The notes: generated from the sequence alone by a model not told the origin. Positions 1-7,378 are shown, counted from the first letter of the stretch. The stretch is DNA of 33,711 nucleotides from JAIMBK01 sp040755975 (GCA_040755975.1 JBFLZY010000024.1:1-33711); one strand, 5' to 3'. Numbers and translations: made by a program.

Positions 1-71
1 TTTCAGGCAACGCAAAGGCTGAAAAAGAGCAAAAAAGCAAAACCAATTTGTAAAAAGGAGGTTCAAACTGG

Positions 72-2213
72 ATGCGGAAATCCAGGAAACTGATTGCCAT
101 CCTGGCCACCCTGGCCCTGCTGGCGACCCTGCTGGTGCCGATGGCGACGCCGGCGGGTGCGGCAACGACGTATAGTGCTTTAACTGTACCGTCAATACCT
201 CAAACGACCGAAGCAGGTGCTACGGTAGATCTTGGTTCCATCGCTATAAGTGTTGATAGCCTTGTTTACGGTAATCACCAAGCAGTATTTAGTTTGCCTT
301 CCAGTGTTACCTTACCATCCGGATGGGATAGCACACCCTCTTATAGCTATACTCCTCAAGGAGGCGACGTTGCGCCTAATGTAGTACGCCTTGGCGATCA
401 TGAATTCCGCTTAGACTTTTATATCGATGCCGGTCATATGTATTCCGATGTAAAAATCATTGTTCCGATCGCAGGGGTAACAACTAAGGCTGCTAGTGGG
501 GATATTACCTGCACGATTACCAACATCGCTGGTCAACTACCCAATGGGAGTGTAGTTGTGGCTACTGCTGGAAGCGGTAATGTTAGTATTGCCATGAAAA
601 CTTCTCCAAGTGCTAGTATTTCTTCAACAGGTACGGTAGTTAAGATTAATCTCCAGGAAAACCAACAAGGTGGCTTGGTTGAAGATGTCACTTCATCCCT
701 CCAATTTACTCTTCCCAATGGGTTTTCCTGGTCATTGCCTTCCGGGTCGGGTGTGTTTAATGTTGCAACCGGTACGGTACCTGGAGATGGGATTACCCTT
801 TCTGTTCAATCCGGTGACACACGTAAATTAAATGTCATCCGCACCTCAGTAACTCAACCCAGATTTGCATTGTTGCAGATTGTCGCCACTATTACTGCAG
901 ATGAATCCAATGCCCGGTTTGGCGATGTTGTAGCAACTGTCGGAGGTAGTAGTACGGCTAATGTAAGCGAGATTACCGTAGGTAAATATGCTGACTTCGG
1001 TGTAAACGTATCTGCGAAAGAGAGCAAAACTGTGCTTGCCGGGCGGACAGGGCAGAAAATTGGCGGTATTTATGTAGAGGAGGATATCCCGGGAAGTCTG
1101 ATTGCTGGCCGGACTATCACCTTAAAGTTACCGGCCAACGCCAAGTGGGATACTAATCCGGTAGCTGTTATTGACAATAATGGCGATATTACCCTCGGTT
1201 CTCTTACAAGACCTGATGACCGTACGATCAAGTTAGTTATAGACGTGGGAAGTCAAAATAGTGCGTCCAAGATCCTCTTTAAAGACGGCAAAGTGAAGCT
1301 AGCTGTTGATACTAGTGGAGATCTTAATGTTGATGTTGGGGGTACTGCTGGTGCTTCCGGTACGGTAAAGGTAGCCGATATCCTGACACCGATTACGGCT
1401 ACAGCGGAGAGTACTCCAGACGTTGTTATAGGTGAGCAAAGCCAGGTAGCCGGCGACTTTACCATAGTGGAATCCAAAAAGGAAGCTATCGATAAAGACA
1501 GCAGTGATAACGCGTTGGAGATTACTTCACCTTCTGGTGTGACTTTTGCATCCGTACCCAAAGTGGAAGTAACTGAAGGCGATTTCTTGATTGGCGCCGT
1601 TAAAAAGACGGCTTCCAACAAGATCGTTATTGAAACCAAGAGCACTAGCAGTAAGGCAAGTACGCTGAAAGTTTCTGGGATTAAGCTGACGGTTGACCGT
1701 ACCGTGCCGGTAGGCCCAGTTAAACTGTCAATCGGAGGCGCTAATGTAAATAAAACAAGTGTAGATTTCGCAAATGCAACAACGGCGGCTTCGGTGGTAG
1801 TTGCTAACTGCATAACTCCCGCCCCCGGCGAGCAGAAGGCTACCGTGGTCTTCACCATCAACAATACTGCCTACACCGTAAACGGTGTGGAAAAGACCAT
1901 GGACGCCGCTCCGTACATCAAGAACGGCCGGACCTTCATCCCCGTTCGGTACGCGGCTGAGGCCTGCGGTGTGACTTCGGACAACATCCTGTACAGCGAG
2001 GGCAAGGTTACCCTGATCAAGGGCGACAAGGTTGTCCAGCTGACCATCGGCAGCAACGTCATGCTGATTAACGGCATCGCCATCAACATGGATGTGGCCG
2101 CCGAGATCGTCGATCCCGGCCGCACCATGCTGCCGTTCCGCTGGTTAGCCCAGGCCCTGGGAGCCAAGGTGAACTGGGATGAAGCCACCCAGACCGTCAC
2201 CATGGAGCTCTAA
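72..2213 (+). CDS. Secreted surface protein with C-terminal copper amine oxidase N1 domain
   Basis: 713 residues. Residues 1-31 form a Sec signal peptide (basic MRKSRK, a long hydrophobic run, then TPAGAA). The middle (about 35-580) is rich in Ser, Thr, Val and Gly and looks like successive beta-sandwich segments with no recognisable catalytic motif. The last ~120 residues (about 595-713) match the copper-amine-oxidase N-terminal-like (stalk) domain seen in Firmicute surface proteins: FTINN, GRTFIPVRYAAEA and MLPFRWLAQALGAKVNWD. In this family the module is usually a wall or extracellular attachment or assembly domain rather than an enzyme, so a surface-layer or adhesion role is inferred. The ATG at 72 has the Shine-Dalgarno site aaaggaggt ten bases upstream. 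The first ~100 and last ~400 bases look more GC-rich than the centre. A terminator follows directly. Pieces of a close paralogue lie at 3909-3950 and 4838-4980. Confidence 0.75.
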   Translation: MRKSRKLIAILATLALLATLLVPMATPAGAATTYSALTVPSIPQTTEAGATVDLGSIAISVDSLVYGNHQAVFSLPSSVTLPSGWDSTPSYSYTPQGGDVAPNVVRLGDHEFRLDFYIDAGHMYSDVKIIVPIAGVTTKAASGDITCTITNIAGQLPNGSVVVATAGSGNVSIAMKTSPSASISSTGTVVKINLQENQQGGLVEDVTSSLQFTLPNGFSWSLPSGSGVFNVATGTVPGDGITLSVQSGDTRKLNVIRTSVTQPRFALLQIVATITADESNARFGDVVATVGGSSTANVSEITVGKYADFGVNVSAKESKTVLAGRTGQKIGGIYVEEDIPGSLIAGRTITLKLPANAKWDTNPVAVIDNNGDITLGSLTRPDDRTIKLVIDVGSQNSASKILFKDGKVKLAVDTSGDLNVDVGGTAGASGTVKVADILTPITATAESTPDVVIGEQSQVAGDFTIVESKKEAIDKDSSDNALEITSPSGVTFASVPKVEVTEGDFLIGAVKKTASNKIVIETKSTSSKASTLKVSGIKLTVDRTVPVGPVKLSIGGANVNKTSVDFANATTAASVVVANCITPAPGEQKATVVFTINNTAYTVNGVEKTMDAAPYIKNGRTFIPVRYAAEACGVTSDNILYSEGKVTLIKGDKVVQLTIGSNVMLINGIAINMDVAAEIVDPGRTMLPFRWLAQALGAKVNWDEATQTVTMEL

Positions 2214-2229
2214 GCTAAAAGAAGACAAA

Positions 2230-2281
2230 GCGCATAAAATTCCGGGTCCCTCCCAAGGGGCCCGGAATTTTTTATATGCGC
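2230..2281 (+). terminator. Intrinsic terminator of the surface-protein gene
   Basis: A long hairpin has arms reading attccgggtccc and ggggcccggaat, extended outward by gcgcata/tatgcgc, with a T run after the inner stem. It starts 16 bases after the stop codon at 2213. A near-copy lies at 3966-4005. Confidence 0.85.
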
Positions 2282-2348
2282 AGACGATTCCGATACCGGG
2301 AAAATCCTTGAAAACGTCCGGCTGCGGGAATAAAATTTTTGTGACTGC

Positions 2349-2377
2349 TTGATCTGATCTCTTCGAAAAGTTATAAT
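2349..2377 (+). promoter_or_regulatory. Sigma-A promoter of the Phd/VapC module
   Basis: TTGATC (2349-2354) and TATAAT (2372-2377) are separated by 17 bases. The start codon of the antitoxin gene follows 33 bases after the -10 box. Assigned by match to the housekeeping consensus only. Confidence 0.65.
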
Positions 2378-2410
2378 GTACTTGCAAAATGAATAGATGA
2401 GGTGACCACA

Positions 2411-2686
2411 ATGCAGGTACAAAATATAAACATAGCCGAAGCCAAAAAAAACTTAACCAAACTGGTTGCCGGAGTGTTGCGGGAGGAACGGGGATTTGTG
2501 ATCACCAAACGGGGTAAGCCGGCAGCCTTGATCATGCCCTATCACTATTACGAAGAGATTTGCCGGCTCGGCGCACTGCGCAAAATTCTGGCCGTTCGGC
2601 AACAGTTTGCCGGGGGAATTACCGCCGAAGAAGCCTATCGGCAGTCCAGGGAGGAATTGGAAAACAGTGCGGCAAATGGTAATTGA
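2411..2686 (+). CDS. Phd/YefM-family antitoxin
   Basis: 91 residues. The N-terminal pattern INIAEAKKNLTKLV followed by FVITKRGKPAALIMP is the Phd/YefM fold signature (dimerising, DNA-binding). The C-terminal tail would wrap and neutralise the partner toxin. ATG 2411 is chosen over an in-frame GTG at 2402 because the Shine-Dalgarno gaggtga ends five bases before it. The gene overlaps the downstream PIN toxin by 11 bases, as expected for translational coupling. Such antitoxins usually repress their own promoter, and a strong promoter lies just upstream. The last ~25 codons (from 2604) recur at 5963, where the rest of the gene is missing. Confidence 0.85.
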   Translation: MQVQNINIAEAKKNLTKLVAGVLREERGFVITKRGKPAALIMPYHYYEEICRLGALRKILAVRQQFAGGITAEEAYRQSREELENSAANGN

Positions 2687-3108
2687 CGCCAGCGTAGCGG
2701 TAAAATGGTTTCTCCCGGCGGAAGAGGGCGAAAAACAGGCTTTAGCTATTTTAGAGGAATATGCCGGCGGAAGCCTGACCATAATTACTCCTTCCCTCTT
2801 TTCTTACGAGGTTGCCAATGCTTTGCTGGCGGCCGCCCGGCGCAACCGGATTACAGGGGAAACATACCGCCGGGCCGTGGGATCATTGTTTGAGCTCGCC
2901 CTGAATACGCAACCCCTTGAACTATATTGGGAACAGGCATTGAAGATGGCGGCGGACTATCACCGCAGCATCTACGACGCTGCCTACCTGGCCCTCGCCG
3001 CCTCTAAAGACACAAAGTTAGTCACGGGCGACCGCCGCCTGTTCAACGCAGTCGGCCCACATCTCCCCTGGGTCGTCTGGATCGAGGAATGGGAAAGGGA
3101 ATGTTAAC
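2604..3108 (+). repeat. 505-bp direct repeat, copy 1 (antitoxin tail plus vapC)
   Basis: This stretch is repeated at 5963-6467 in the same orientation with a constant offset of 3359 bases, so no indels are seen. It covers the last ~27 codons of the Phd-like antitoxin and all of vapC. Similarity ends abruptly on both sides. Confidence 0.9.
2676..3107 (+). CDS. vapC: PIN-domain toxin, VapC family (copy 1)
   Basis: 143 residues, full length for VapC. The predicted Mg2+-binding acidic residues of the PIN fold are visible: Asp in MVIDASVAVKWF, Glu in SYEVANALL, Asp in SIYDAAYLALA and Asp in LVTGDRRLF. VapC proteins are ribonucleases, often cutting tRNA or rRNA, held inactive by the antitoxin encoded immediately upstream. 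The start may instead be the in-frame GTG at 2667, which sits better (about 11 bases) behind gggagga; ATG 2676 is kept because it begins the conserved fold. The whole gene is duplicated at 6035-6466 with about seven amino-acid changes. Its C-terminal end overlaps antisense the broken end of an unknown minus-strand pseudogene. Confidence 0.88.
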   Translation: MVIDASVAVKWFLPAEEGEKQALAILEEYAGGSLTIITPSLFSYEVANALLAAARRNRITGETYRRAVGSLFELALNTQPLELYWEQALKMAADYHRSIYDAAYLALAASKDTKLVTGDRRLFNAVGPHLPWVVWIEEWEREC

Positions 3109-3363
3109 ACCGGCGGAAGAGGCGCAAAGAAATAATAATCCTTAACAAAAATCGCCGGGCGAACAACCCGGTCCAGCGCTAAAAAACCGTTGACGACGGC
3201 GTAAAAAGGTATCCTCACCGGGATTTCCCCGCTTGCGATCTTGTCCAGAACCGGGCGGATTTCCTGCACGTACCGCCGGGACAGCTCCCTCTCGATGACG
3301 GGGCAACGTTCACAAAGCTCCGCAATAGCCGAGCTATCCTTTTCTCCGGCGTTTATTTGCCAT
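3109..3363 (-). pseudogene. Remnant of an unknown gene, frameshifted and 3' truncated
   Basis: Reading the minus strand from the ATG at 3363 gives MANKRRRK, then a stop. Removing one G near 3338 restores a continuous protein-like frame (DSSAIAELCERCPVIEREL and onward, ending near VKDYYFFAP) that runs into the end of vapC. The frame has normal amino-acid composition but no family I recognise. The 3' end coincides with the border of the 505-bp repeat, so the toxin segment probably landed in or beside it. It could also be chance coding potential. Confidence 0.35.
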
Positions 3364-3544
3364 TTCTTCGTCGAAATCTTTGACTTCTTCCAGAGTGACC
3401 ACCAGGACCAGCCCGCCGCCCGGGTTGCCGAAATTTTCCTTCGGCCGAAGGGGCTTTTCTCTCAAAGATCGGGATGTATATAAATTAGCGGTTGTTGAAA
3501 AAGCTATTCTCATCACGAGAGATCACCATACTAACTCCATCGGC

Positions 3545-3892
3545 GGCTTTTTTGAGACTTACCTGAAGTTGAACCGGCAGGAAGAAGAAGAGTTTTACCG
3601 GGAACTGGGTAAAATGGATCAAAAGGAGGTCGAGGGAATTATGCAAATTACCACCAGCTGGCACGAAAAGGGGCGAGCAGAGGGAATTGCCCAGGGAATT
3701 GCCCAGGGAATCACTGCCGGGCAGGTGAACCTGCTCCTCAAGATGATTAAAAAACGTTTCGGGGAATTACCTGCAGAAGTGGAGGCGAAAATCAGGGTGT
3801 TAAACAGTGAAGAAATCGAAAAAATCGGCGAGGCCCTGTTTGATCTCGCCGGTATTGACGATTTAAAGAAGTTGCTGCCGGCCCGAAATTAA
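3545..3892 (+). pseudogene. C-terminal remnant of an Rpn/PD-(D/E)XK-type nuclease (DUF4351 tail)
   Basis: The readable part (ETYLKLNRQEEEEFYREL, then GRAEGIAQGIAQGI, then a helical tail ending DDLKKLLPARN) matches the C-terminal region of Rpn-family recombination-promoting nucleases, also annotated as putative transposases, including the repeated EGIAQG linker and the DUF4351-like end. The N-terminal nuclease domain with its D/E-x-K residues is absent: upstream codons in this frame (from 3380) do not resemble the family. Family members are usually near 300 residues, so over half is lost. An internal in-frame start could still give a short protein, but it would lack the catalytic core. Confidence 0.6.
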
Positions 3893-3908
3893 AAAGGGCG
3901 CCGGCATG

Positions 3909-3950
3909 AACCGGGACGACATCGCCCAGACCATCGCCATGGAGCTCTAA
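3909..3950 (+). pseudogene. Extreme 3' end of a copper-amine-oxidase-N1 surface gene
   Basis: Codons NRDDIAQTIAMEL-stop parallel NWDEATQTVTMEL-stop at the end of the 72-2213 gene, and a near-identical terminator follows. Only about 14 codons survive, directly after the Rpn remnant. Confidence 0.7.
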
Positions 3951-3965
3951 AAACCAGTGAACACC

Positions 3966-4005
3966 AAAAAATTCCGGGTCTCTCCAAAGGAGCCCGGAAT
4001 TTTTT
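3966..4005 (+). terminator. Duplicated intrinsic terminator
   Basis: The arms aattccggg and cccggaatt flank a short loop and are followed by tttttt. It is the counterpart of the terminator at 2230-2281 and now sits behind a gene fragment. Confidence 0.8.
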
Positions 4006-4037
4006 CGCGCGTGCGCGGGCAAAAATTTGCGTTAAGA

Positions 4038-4067
4038 TTGCAATTAAGCCATGAAATGTAGTATCAT
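4038..4067 (+). promoter_or_regulatory. Promoter of the AbrB/VapC module
   Basis: TTGCAA (4038-4043) and TATCAT (4062-4067) are spaced by 18 bases. An inverted repeat, ATCATA (4063-4068) / TATGAT (4079-4084), overlaps the -10 box and could be the autoregulatory site of the AbrB-like antitoxin; that role is inferred. Confidence 0.5.
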
Positions 4068-4100
4068 AACTCTATAAGTATGATCAAGGGAGTTGGGATC

Positions 4101-4352
4101 ATGTATGTTTCTAAAGTTTCACCCAGGGGTCAAATTGTAATCCCAAAGTATTTTAGGGACAAGTTGGCCATCAAGTCTTCTTCGAAGGTAGTTTTTTCTG
4201 AAGACGAAGGCCGTTTGGTGATAACGGTCCTTCCTGCCGATCCCGTTGCCGGAGCCAGGGGAATCTTGAAAAAGTCCGTGCCCCTTCCTGAGCTAATAAG
4301 GAAAAATAGAGAAGAAGAAATTGCTTATGAGAAAAAACACTATAGAAAATAA
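4101..4352 (+). CDS. AbrB/MazE/SpoVT-type antitoxin
   Basis: 83 residues. The N-terminal MYVSKVSPRGQIVIPKYFRD is the swapped-hairpin AbrB DNA-binding signature (V-S-x-x-G-Q-I-x-I-P), followed by a charged C-terminal tail suited to binding a toxin. ATG 4101 is chosen because aaggga lies eight to nine bases upstream; an in-frame ATG at 4080 lacks a ribosome site and overlaps the likely operator. The following PIN toxin overlaps it by 26 bases, making a classic two-gene module, and the inverted repeat at the promoter is consistent with autorepression. Base composition is more AT-rich than the housekeeping genes, in keeping with transfer. Confidence 0.87.
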   Translation: MYVSKVSPRGQIVIPKYFRDKLAIKSSSKVVFSEDEGRLVITVLPADPVAGARGILKKSVPLPELIRKNREEEIAYEKKHYRK

Positions 4353-4782
4353 TTCTGGTGAGGCACAAAAAGAGCAATATGTTCTGGATACATATGCAGT
4401 TTTATGCTATTTACGCGATGAAGAGGGAGCGGATCTCGTAGCCGCCTTGTTGAAAGCCGGTAAACAAGGAAGAATACTGCTGAACATGTCCTGGATTAAC
4501 GTCGGTGAGGTTTATTACATTGTCCAAAGAGAAGAGGGACGGGAAAAATCCAGGGCAATATTAGAATTGCTTAGAAGCTGGCCTGTTCATCTGGTGGAAT
4601 GCACGGAAAAGATGGTTCTGGCTGCCGGCGATATAAAAGCCAAATATCCACTGTCTTATGCCGATGCTTTTGCTGTTGCTTTAGCACGTGATAAACAAGC
4701 TTTTCTGTTAACCGGCGACCCTGAATTTGAGAAAGTTGAAAAAAACGGACTGGTTAACATCAAATGGCTGCCCTGCAAGTAG
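4327..4782 (+). CDS. vapC: PIN-domain toxin, VapC family
   Basis: 151 residues. PIN-fold acidic residues appear in YVLDTYAVLCYL, NVGEVYYI, YADAFAVALA and LTGDPEFEKV. It is the predicted ribonuclease partner of the AbrB-like antitoxin encoded just upstream with overlapping ends. The ATG at 4327 is used; a TTG at 4321 is in frame. The first ~17 residues precede the fold and may be dispensable, but no better start is seen downstream. Sequence divergence from the other PIN proteins here shows that it is a separate module rather than another copy. Sequence typical of a decayed region begins directly after its stop. Confidence 0.87.
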   Translation: MRKNTIENNSGEAQKEQYVLDTYAVLCYLRDEEGADLVAALLKAGKQGRILLNMSWINVGEVYYIVQREEGREKSRAILELLRSWPVHLVECTEKMVLAAGDIKAKYPLSYADAFAVALARDKQAFLLTGDPEFEKVEKNGLVNIKWLPCK

Positions 4783-4837
4783 GGACGGTTCACGCGGGGA
4801 ATCTCGCCGCCGCGGGCGCGCCAGCCGCCCGTCGGAC

Positions 4838-4980
4838 GGCAAGGTTACCCTGATCAAGGGCGACAAGGTCGTCCAGCTCACCATCGGCAGCAATGTCATG
4901 CTGATCAACGGCGTTGCCGTCAACATGGACGTGGCCGCCGAGATCGTGGATCCCGGCCGCACCATGCTGCCGTTCCGCCA
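4838..4980 (+). pseudogene. Internal fragment of a copper-amine-oxidase-N1 surface gene
   Basis: This 143-base stretch encodes GKVTLIKGDKVVQLTIGSN through GRTMLPFR and differs from 1999-2141 of the first gene at only about ten positions, several of them synonymous. It has no start and no signal peptide, and after FR the similarity ends. It is flanked by gggacggttc-like sequence at 4785-4794 on one side and unrelated DNA on the other. Confidence 0.85.
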
Positions 4981-5044
4981 GCTATGGAACATCTACGACT
5001 TGTCCGGAATTTTTGCTTTAGTTGCAGATAGATCGCTCCGGGTT

Positions 5045-5491
5045 TTAAGCTTTCCCAGTCGTTTCGTTCAGGTAGTGAACCCAGGCTACCCGTTCTTTGA
5101 CTGTATTGTATAAACGTTCGTCAGCCGTCCAGAATTCGCACCCGAGTGAGTCAGCAAGCGCCAGGTAGTACAAATCATAGGTAGCTGGGAGCCCGAGGTG
5201 CGCTGCCCACTCCAAAGCAGATTGGTGCAGCACTTCCGTGCTTCTCAAAGCAATGCCCAACTCCAGCAACTGCCGGAGCAACGTTACAGCATCAGGAATG
5301 GTTAACTCCGCCCGGCGAACACGCTTGTACAGGGCATTTGTGACTTCGATAGGCAAAAGAGGCGGGGCGGCGATGATCGTTTCCCGGTCCGCCCACCGTT
5401 CAAGAAGAGCAATGGCTGTTCCCGTTCCTTCTTCATTCACCAGCCATTTTGTGGCCAGGCTGGCATCGACGACCACAACTGAAGCGTTCAT
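5045..5491 (-). CDS. vapC: PIN-domain toxin, VapC family
   Basis: 148 residues. Conserved acidic positions are seen in VVVVDASLATKWLV, LPIEVTNALY, ATYDLYYLALA and WTADERLY, so the PIN active site appears intact. The start overlaps the antitoxin stop by four bases (ATGA-type overlap at 5488-5491), the usual sign of coupled translation. It resembles the 2676 and 6035 toxins in layout (VDAS-x-A-x-KW and a C-terminal Trp-Val segment), so it belongs to the same VapC subfamily while pairing with a different antitoxin type. Target RNA cannot be predicted. Confidence 0.88.
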   Translation of the reverse strand: MNASVVVVDASLATKWLVNEEGTGTAIALLERWADRETIIAAPPLLPIEVTNALYKRVRRAELTIPDAVTLLRQLLELGIALRSTEVLHQSALEWAAHLGLPATYDLYYLALADSLGCEFWTADERLYNTVKERVAWVHYLNETTGKA

Positions 5492-5757
5492 AACCGGCTG
5501 TTTCTCCCCTCCCGGGCTTCCCGGATAAAGTCGGCGGCATGGCCAGGTAAAACCCGTTCGCCAAATATTTTTCTCCTAATCTCATTCAACCTGCTGACGG
5601 CAAGACGGGTTACGGGCCGACCCGGCCGGCATTCGAGAAATTCCTGCAGCGCTTGCGTAACGATTTCCCTTACCGTCGTTCCCTCTTGAACGGCCCGGAT
5701 CTTGACTGCCTTATAAAGTTTCTCGTCTTTTAAATCCAGGTTAAGCCTTGCAGACAT
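5488..5757 (-). CDS. vapB: Ribbon-helix-helix antitoxin
   Basis: 89 residues. The N-terminus (MSARLNLDLKDEKLYKAVKI) gives the beta strand and first helix of a ribbon-helix-helix DNA-binding fold, followed by EGTTVREIVTQALQEFL as the second helix. The C-terminal half (LNEIRRKIFG through REAREGRNSRL) is the likely toxin-binding tail. ATG 5757 has gaggtg upstream on the minus strand. It is encoded first in a two-gene unit with the PIN toxin at 5045-5491. Confidence 0.82.
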   Translation of the reverse strand: MSARLNLDLKDEKLYKAVKIRAVQEGTTVREIVTQALQEFLECRPGRPVTRLAVSRLNEIRRKIFGERVLPGHAADFIREAREGRNSRL

Positions 5758-5776
5758 GTAGATTCACCTCAAAGCC

Positions 5777-5805
5777 ACAATAACACAAAAACGTATTTGC
5801 GTCAA
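5777..5805 (-). promoter_or_regulatory. Promoter of the ribbon-helix-helix/VapC module
   Basis: On the minus strand TTGACG (5805-5800) and TATTGT (5782-5777) are 17 bases apart. A small inverted repeat, GTATT-N6-AATAC, overlaps the -35 element and could be the antitoxin operator (inferred). Confidence 0.5.
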
Positions 5806-5879
5806 TACATATAATAAAAAGCGTTTAGTTTTTCCTCGATCAGCCCCTCCACTATTTCTACTTTCCAGTCGGATTAGAG

Positions 5880-5908
5880 CCCGGGTTTGCGAAAGAACCC
5901 GGGTTCTT
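5880..5908 (+). terminator. Orphan intrinsic terminator
   Basis: The stem cccgggtt/aacccggg has an eight-base loop and is followed by ttcttt. No intact plus-strand gene precedes it, so it is probably a leftover of a deleted gene. Confidence 0.6.
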
Positions 5909-5962
5909 TATCTCTTCCGGGATTCCTTAGAGATGTCCGGGTCGGTGACGGTGTTGATCTCG

Positions 5963-6467
5963 AGTTTGCCGGGGGAATTACCGCCGAAGAAGCCTATCGG
6001 CAGTCCAGGGAGGAATTGGAAAACAGTGCGGCAAATGGTAATTGACGCCAGCGTAGCGGTAAAATGGTTTCTCCCGGCGGAAGAGGGCGAAAAACAGGCT
6101 TTAGCTATTTTAGGGGAACATGCGGGCGGAAGCCTGACCATAATTACTCCTTCCCTCTTTTCTTACGAGGTTGCCAATGCTTTGCTGGCGGCCACCCGGC
6201 GCGATCGGATTACAGGGGAAACATACCGCCGGGCTGTGGGAGCATTGTTTGAGCTGGCGCTAAATACGCAACCCCTTGAACTATATTGGGAACAGGCCCT
6301 GAAGATGGCGGCCGACTACCAGCGCAGCATCTACGACGCTGCTTACCTGGCCCTCGCCGCCTCTAAAAACACAAAGTTAGTCACGGGCGACCGCCGCCTG
6401 TTCAACGCAGTCGGCCCGCATCTCCCCTGGGTCGTCTGGATCGAGGAATGGGAAAGGGAATGTTAAC
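5963..6467 (+). repeat. 505-bp direct repeat, copy 2
   Basis: Colinear copy of 2604-3108 (offset 3359). Only the last codons of the antitoxin are included; the DNA-binding part of the antitoxin and its promoter were not copied. Confidence 0.9.
6035..6466 (+). CDS. vapC: Orphan PIN-domain toxin, VapC family (copy 2)
   Basis: 143 residues, differing from the 2676-3107 toxin at about seven positions (for example EEY to GEH, ARRN to TRRD, YHRS to YQRS). All four PIN acidic positions are kept, so the enzyme looks functional. Its own antitoxin is missing: upstream only the antitoxin tail from the duplication remains, in a frame that now opens into unrelated sequence. No clear promoter is visible. 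It could be neutralised in trans by the intact antitoxin at 2411, or be silent. As for copy 1, an in-frame GTG nine bases upstream is an alternative start. Confidence 0.83.
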   Translation: MVIDASVAVKWFLPAEEGEKQALAILGEHAGGSLTIITPSLFSYEVANALLAATRRDRITGETYRRAVGALFELALNTQPLELYWEQALKMAADYQRSIYDAAYLALAASKNTKLVTGDRRLFNAVGPHLPWVVWIEEWEREC

Positions 6468-6655
6468 GCATCCGGAAGTTTGCGGGCCCGGTTGAGAACG
6501 AAGCAGAGCGCAGGCGGCTGCGACGGCTTTGACGGCTTTTTTGCCTGGATTGCTCGTTATCCGGTACGGGATGCTCCCTTCGGGGGTTATTATACCACAG
6601 GTGCGGTAGGGAAAAAGAGATGCTGAAGAAAATAAAATGAAATAAAAGTATAATA

Positions 6656-6684
6656 TTGACAATTTAAGGTTATTGTGTAATAAT
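6656..6684 (+). promoter_or_regulatory. Promoter of the fourth antitoxin/toxin module
   Basis: A perfect TTGACA (6656-6661) is followed after 17 bases by AATAAT (6679-6684); the run reads TAATAAT with TG just upstream (extended -10). The start codon lies 36 bases further on. The preceding stretch from 6468 holds no supportable gene. Confidence 0.7.
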
Positions 6685-6719
6685 GAATGTGTAAAATTTA
6701 TTGAGGAGGTCTGGTGCTT

Positions 6720-6953
6720 ATGCGCCGGATGCAAGTCGTAGTTGAAGAATGGCAATACGAGTTTCTTCGAAAGATGGCCGAGAGCCAGGGGAAATCGATT
6801 TCTGCTGTGTTGCGCCAGATAATCTCCGGGCGGATGGAAAAAAATTTTGCCCAGGCGAAGGACCCGCTCCTGGAAGCGGCCGGAATTGCCCAGGCTCCGC
6901 CGGGGAATGATTTTTCCAGCGAAACGATTGACCGCCGTTTGTATAAGGTGTGA
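6720..6953 (+). CDS. Ribbon-helix-helix (CopG-like) antitoxin
   Basis: 77 residues. The pattern MRRMQVVVEEWQYEFLRKMAES then SISAVLRQIISGRM fits strand-helix-helix of the MetJ/Arc/CopG fold. The C-terminal part (SSETIDRRLYKV) would contact the toxin. ATG 6720 is chosen over the in-frame GTG at 6714 because aggaggt ends nine bases before the ATG and only three before the GTG. A strong sigma-A promoter lies upstream. The next gene is a PIN protein starting within ten bases of the stop. Confidence 0.8.
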   Translation: MRRMQVVVEEWQYEFLRKMAESQGKSISAVLRQIISGRMEKNFAQAKDPLLEAAGIAQAPPGNDFSSETIDRRLYKV

Positions 6954-6958
6954 GCGCA

Positions 6959-7378
6959 ATGAGGCAGATTTTCGTGGACACAAGTTTCTGGTACGCTCAT
7001 GCCTTTGCCGGCGATCTCCACCACAAAGAAGCGGTTGATTTTCTCCGCCGGGTCTCTGCCCCGTTGCTTACGTCTAATTATATTTTCGATGAATTGGTAA
7101 CTATTCTTCGTTACGATTTCGGGCACCAGGTGGCGGCCGAATACGGAAAACGCCTGAAAGAGAGTAAAATTTGCACGTTGGTACGTTTGCTGCCCGCCGA
7201 TGAAGAAAAAGCGTGGGAGCTATTCCTTAAATACAGCGACCAGGATTTCAGCTTTACCGATTGCACGAGCTTTGCTTTTATGCAGCGCCTGGAAATCAAA
7301 GAGGCCGCTGCTTTTGACGCACATTTTGAGATTGCCGGTTTTGTTCGCCTGCCGTTTATTCCTTTAAAGAAAAGATGA
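6959..7378 (+). CDS. PIN-domain toxin
   Basis: 139 residues. The N-terminal IFVDTSFWYAHAF and the later FDELVTILR, FTDCTSFAFM and AAAFDAHFE supply the four acidic positions of the PIN fold, arranged as in PIN toxins that start with VDTS. ATG 6959 is preceded by aaggtg at about eight bases; a GTG at 6950 would overlap the antitoxin stop by four bases and is the alternative. Predicted to be an RNA-cleaving toxin paired with the ribbon-helix-helix protein upstream. Its end abuts an oppositely oriented nucleotidyltransferase remnant, which may have been truncated when this module arrived. Confidence 0.82.
   Translation: MRQIFVDTSFWYAHAFAGDLHHKEAVDFLRRVSAPLLTSNYIFDELVTILRYDFGHQVAAEYGKRLKESKICTLVRLLPADEEKAWELFLKYSDQDFSFTDCTSFAFMQRLEIKEAAAFDAHFEIAGFVRLPFIPLKKR

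Noticed and set aside
1253..1864. Minus-strand open frame inside the first surface gene
   Set aside because: It mirrors the Thr/Val-rich coding strand and has no start context; it also does not fit the composition break within the gene.
4785..4794. gggacggttc as the end of a transposon
   Set aside because: This short sequence is reminiscent of repeat-associated elements, but there is no transposase, matching end or target duplication here.
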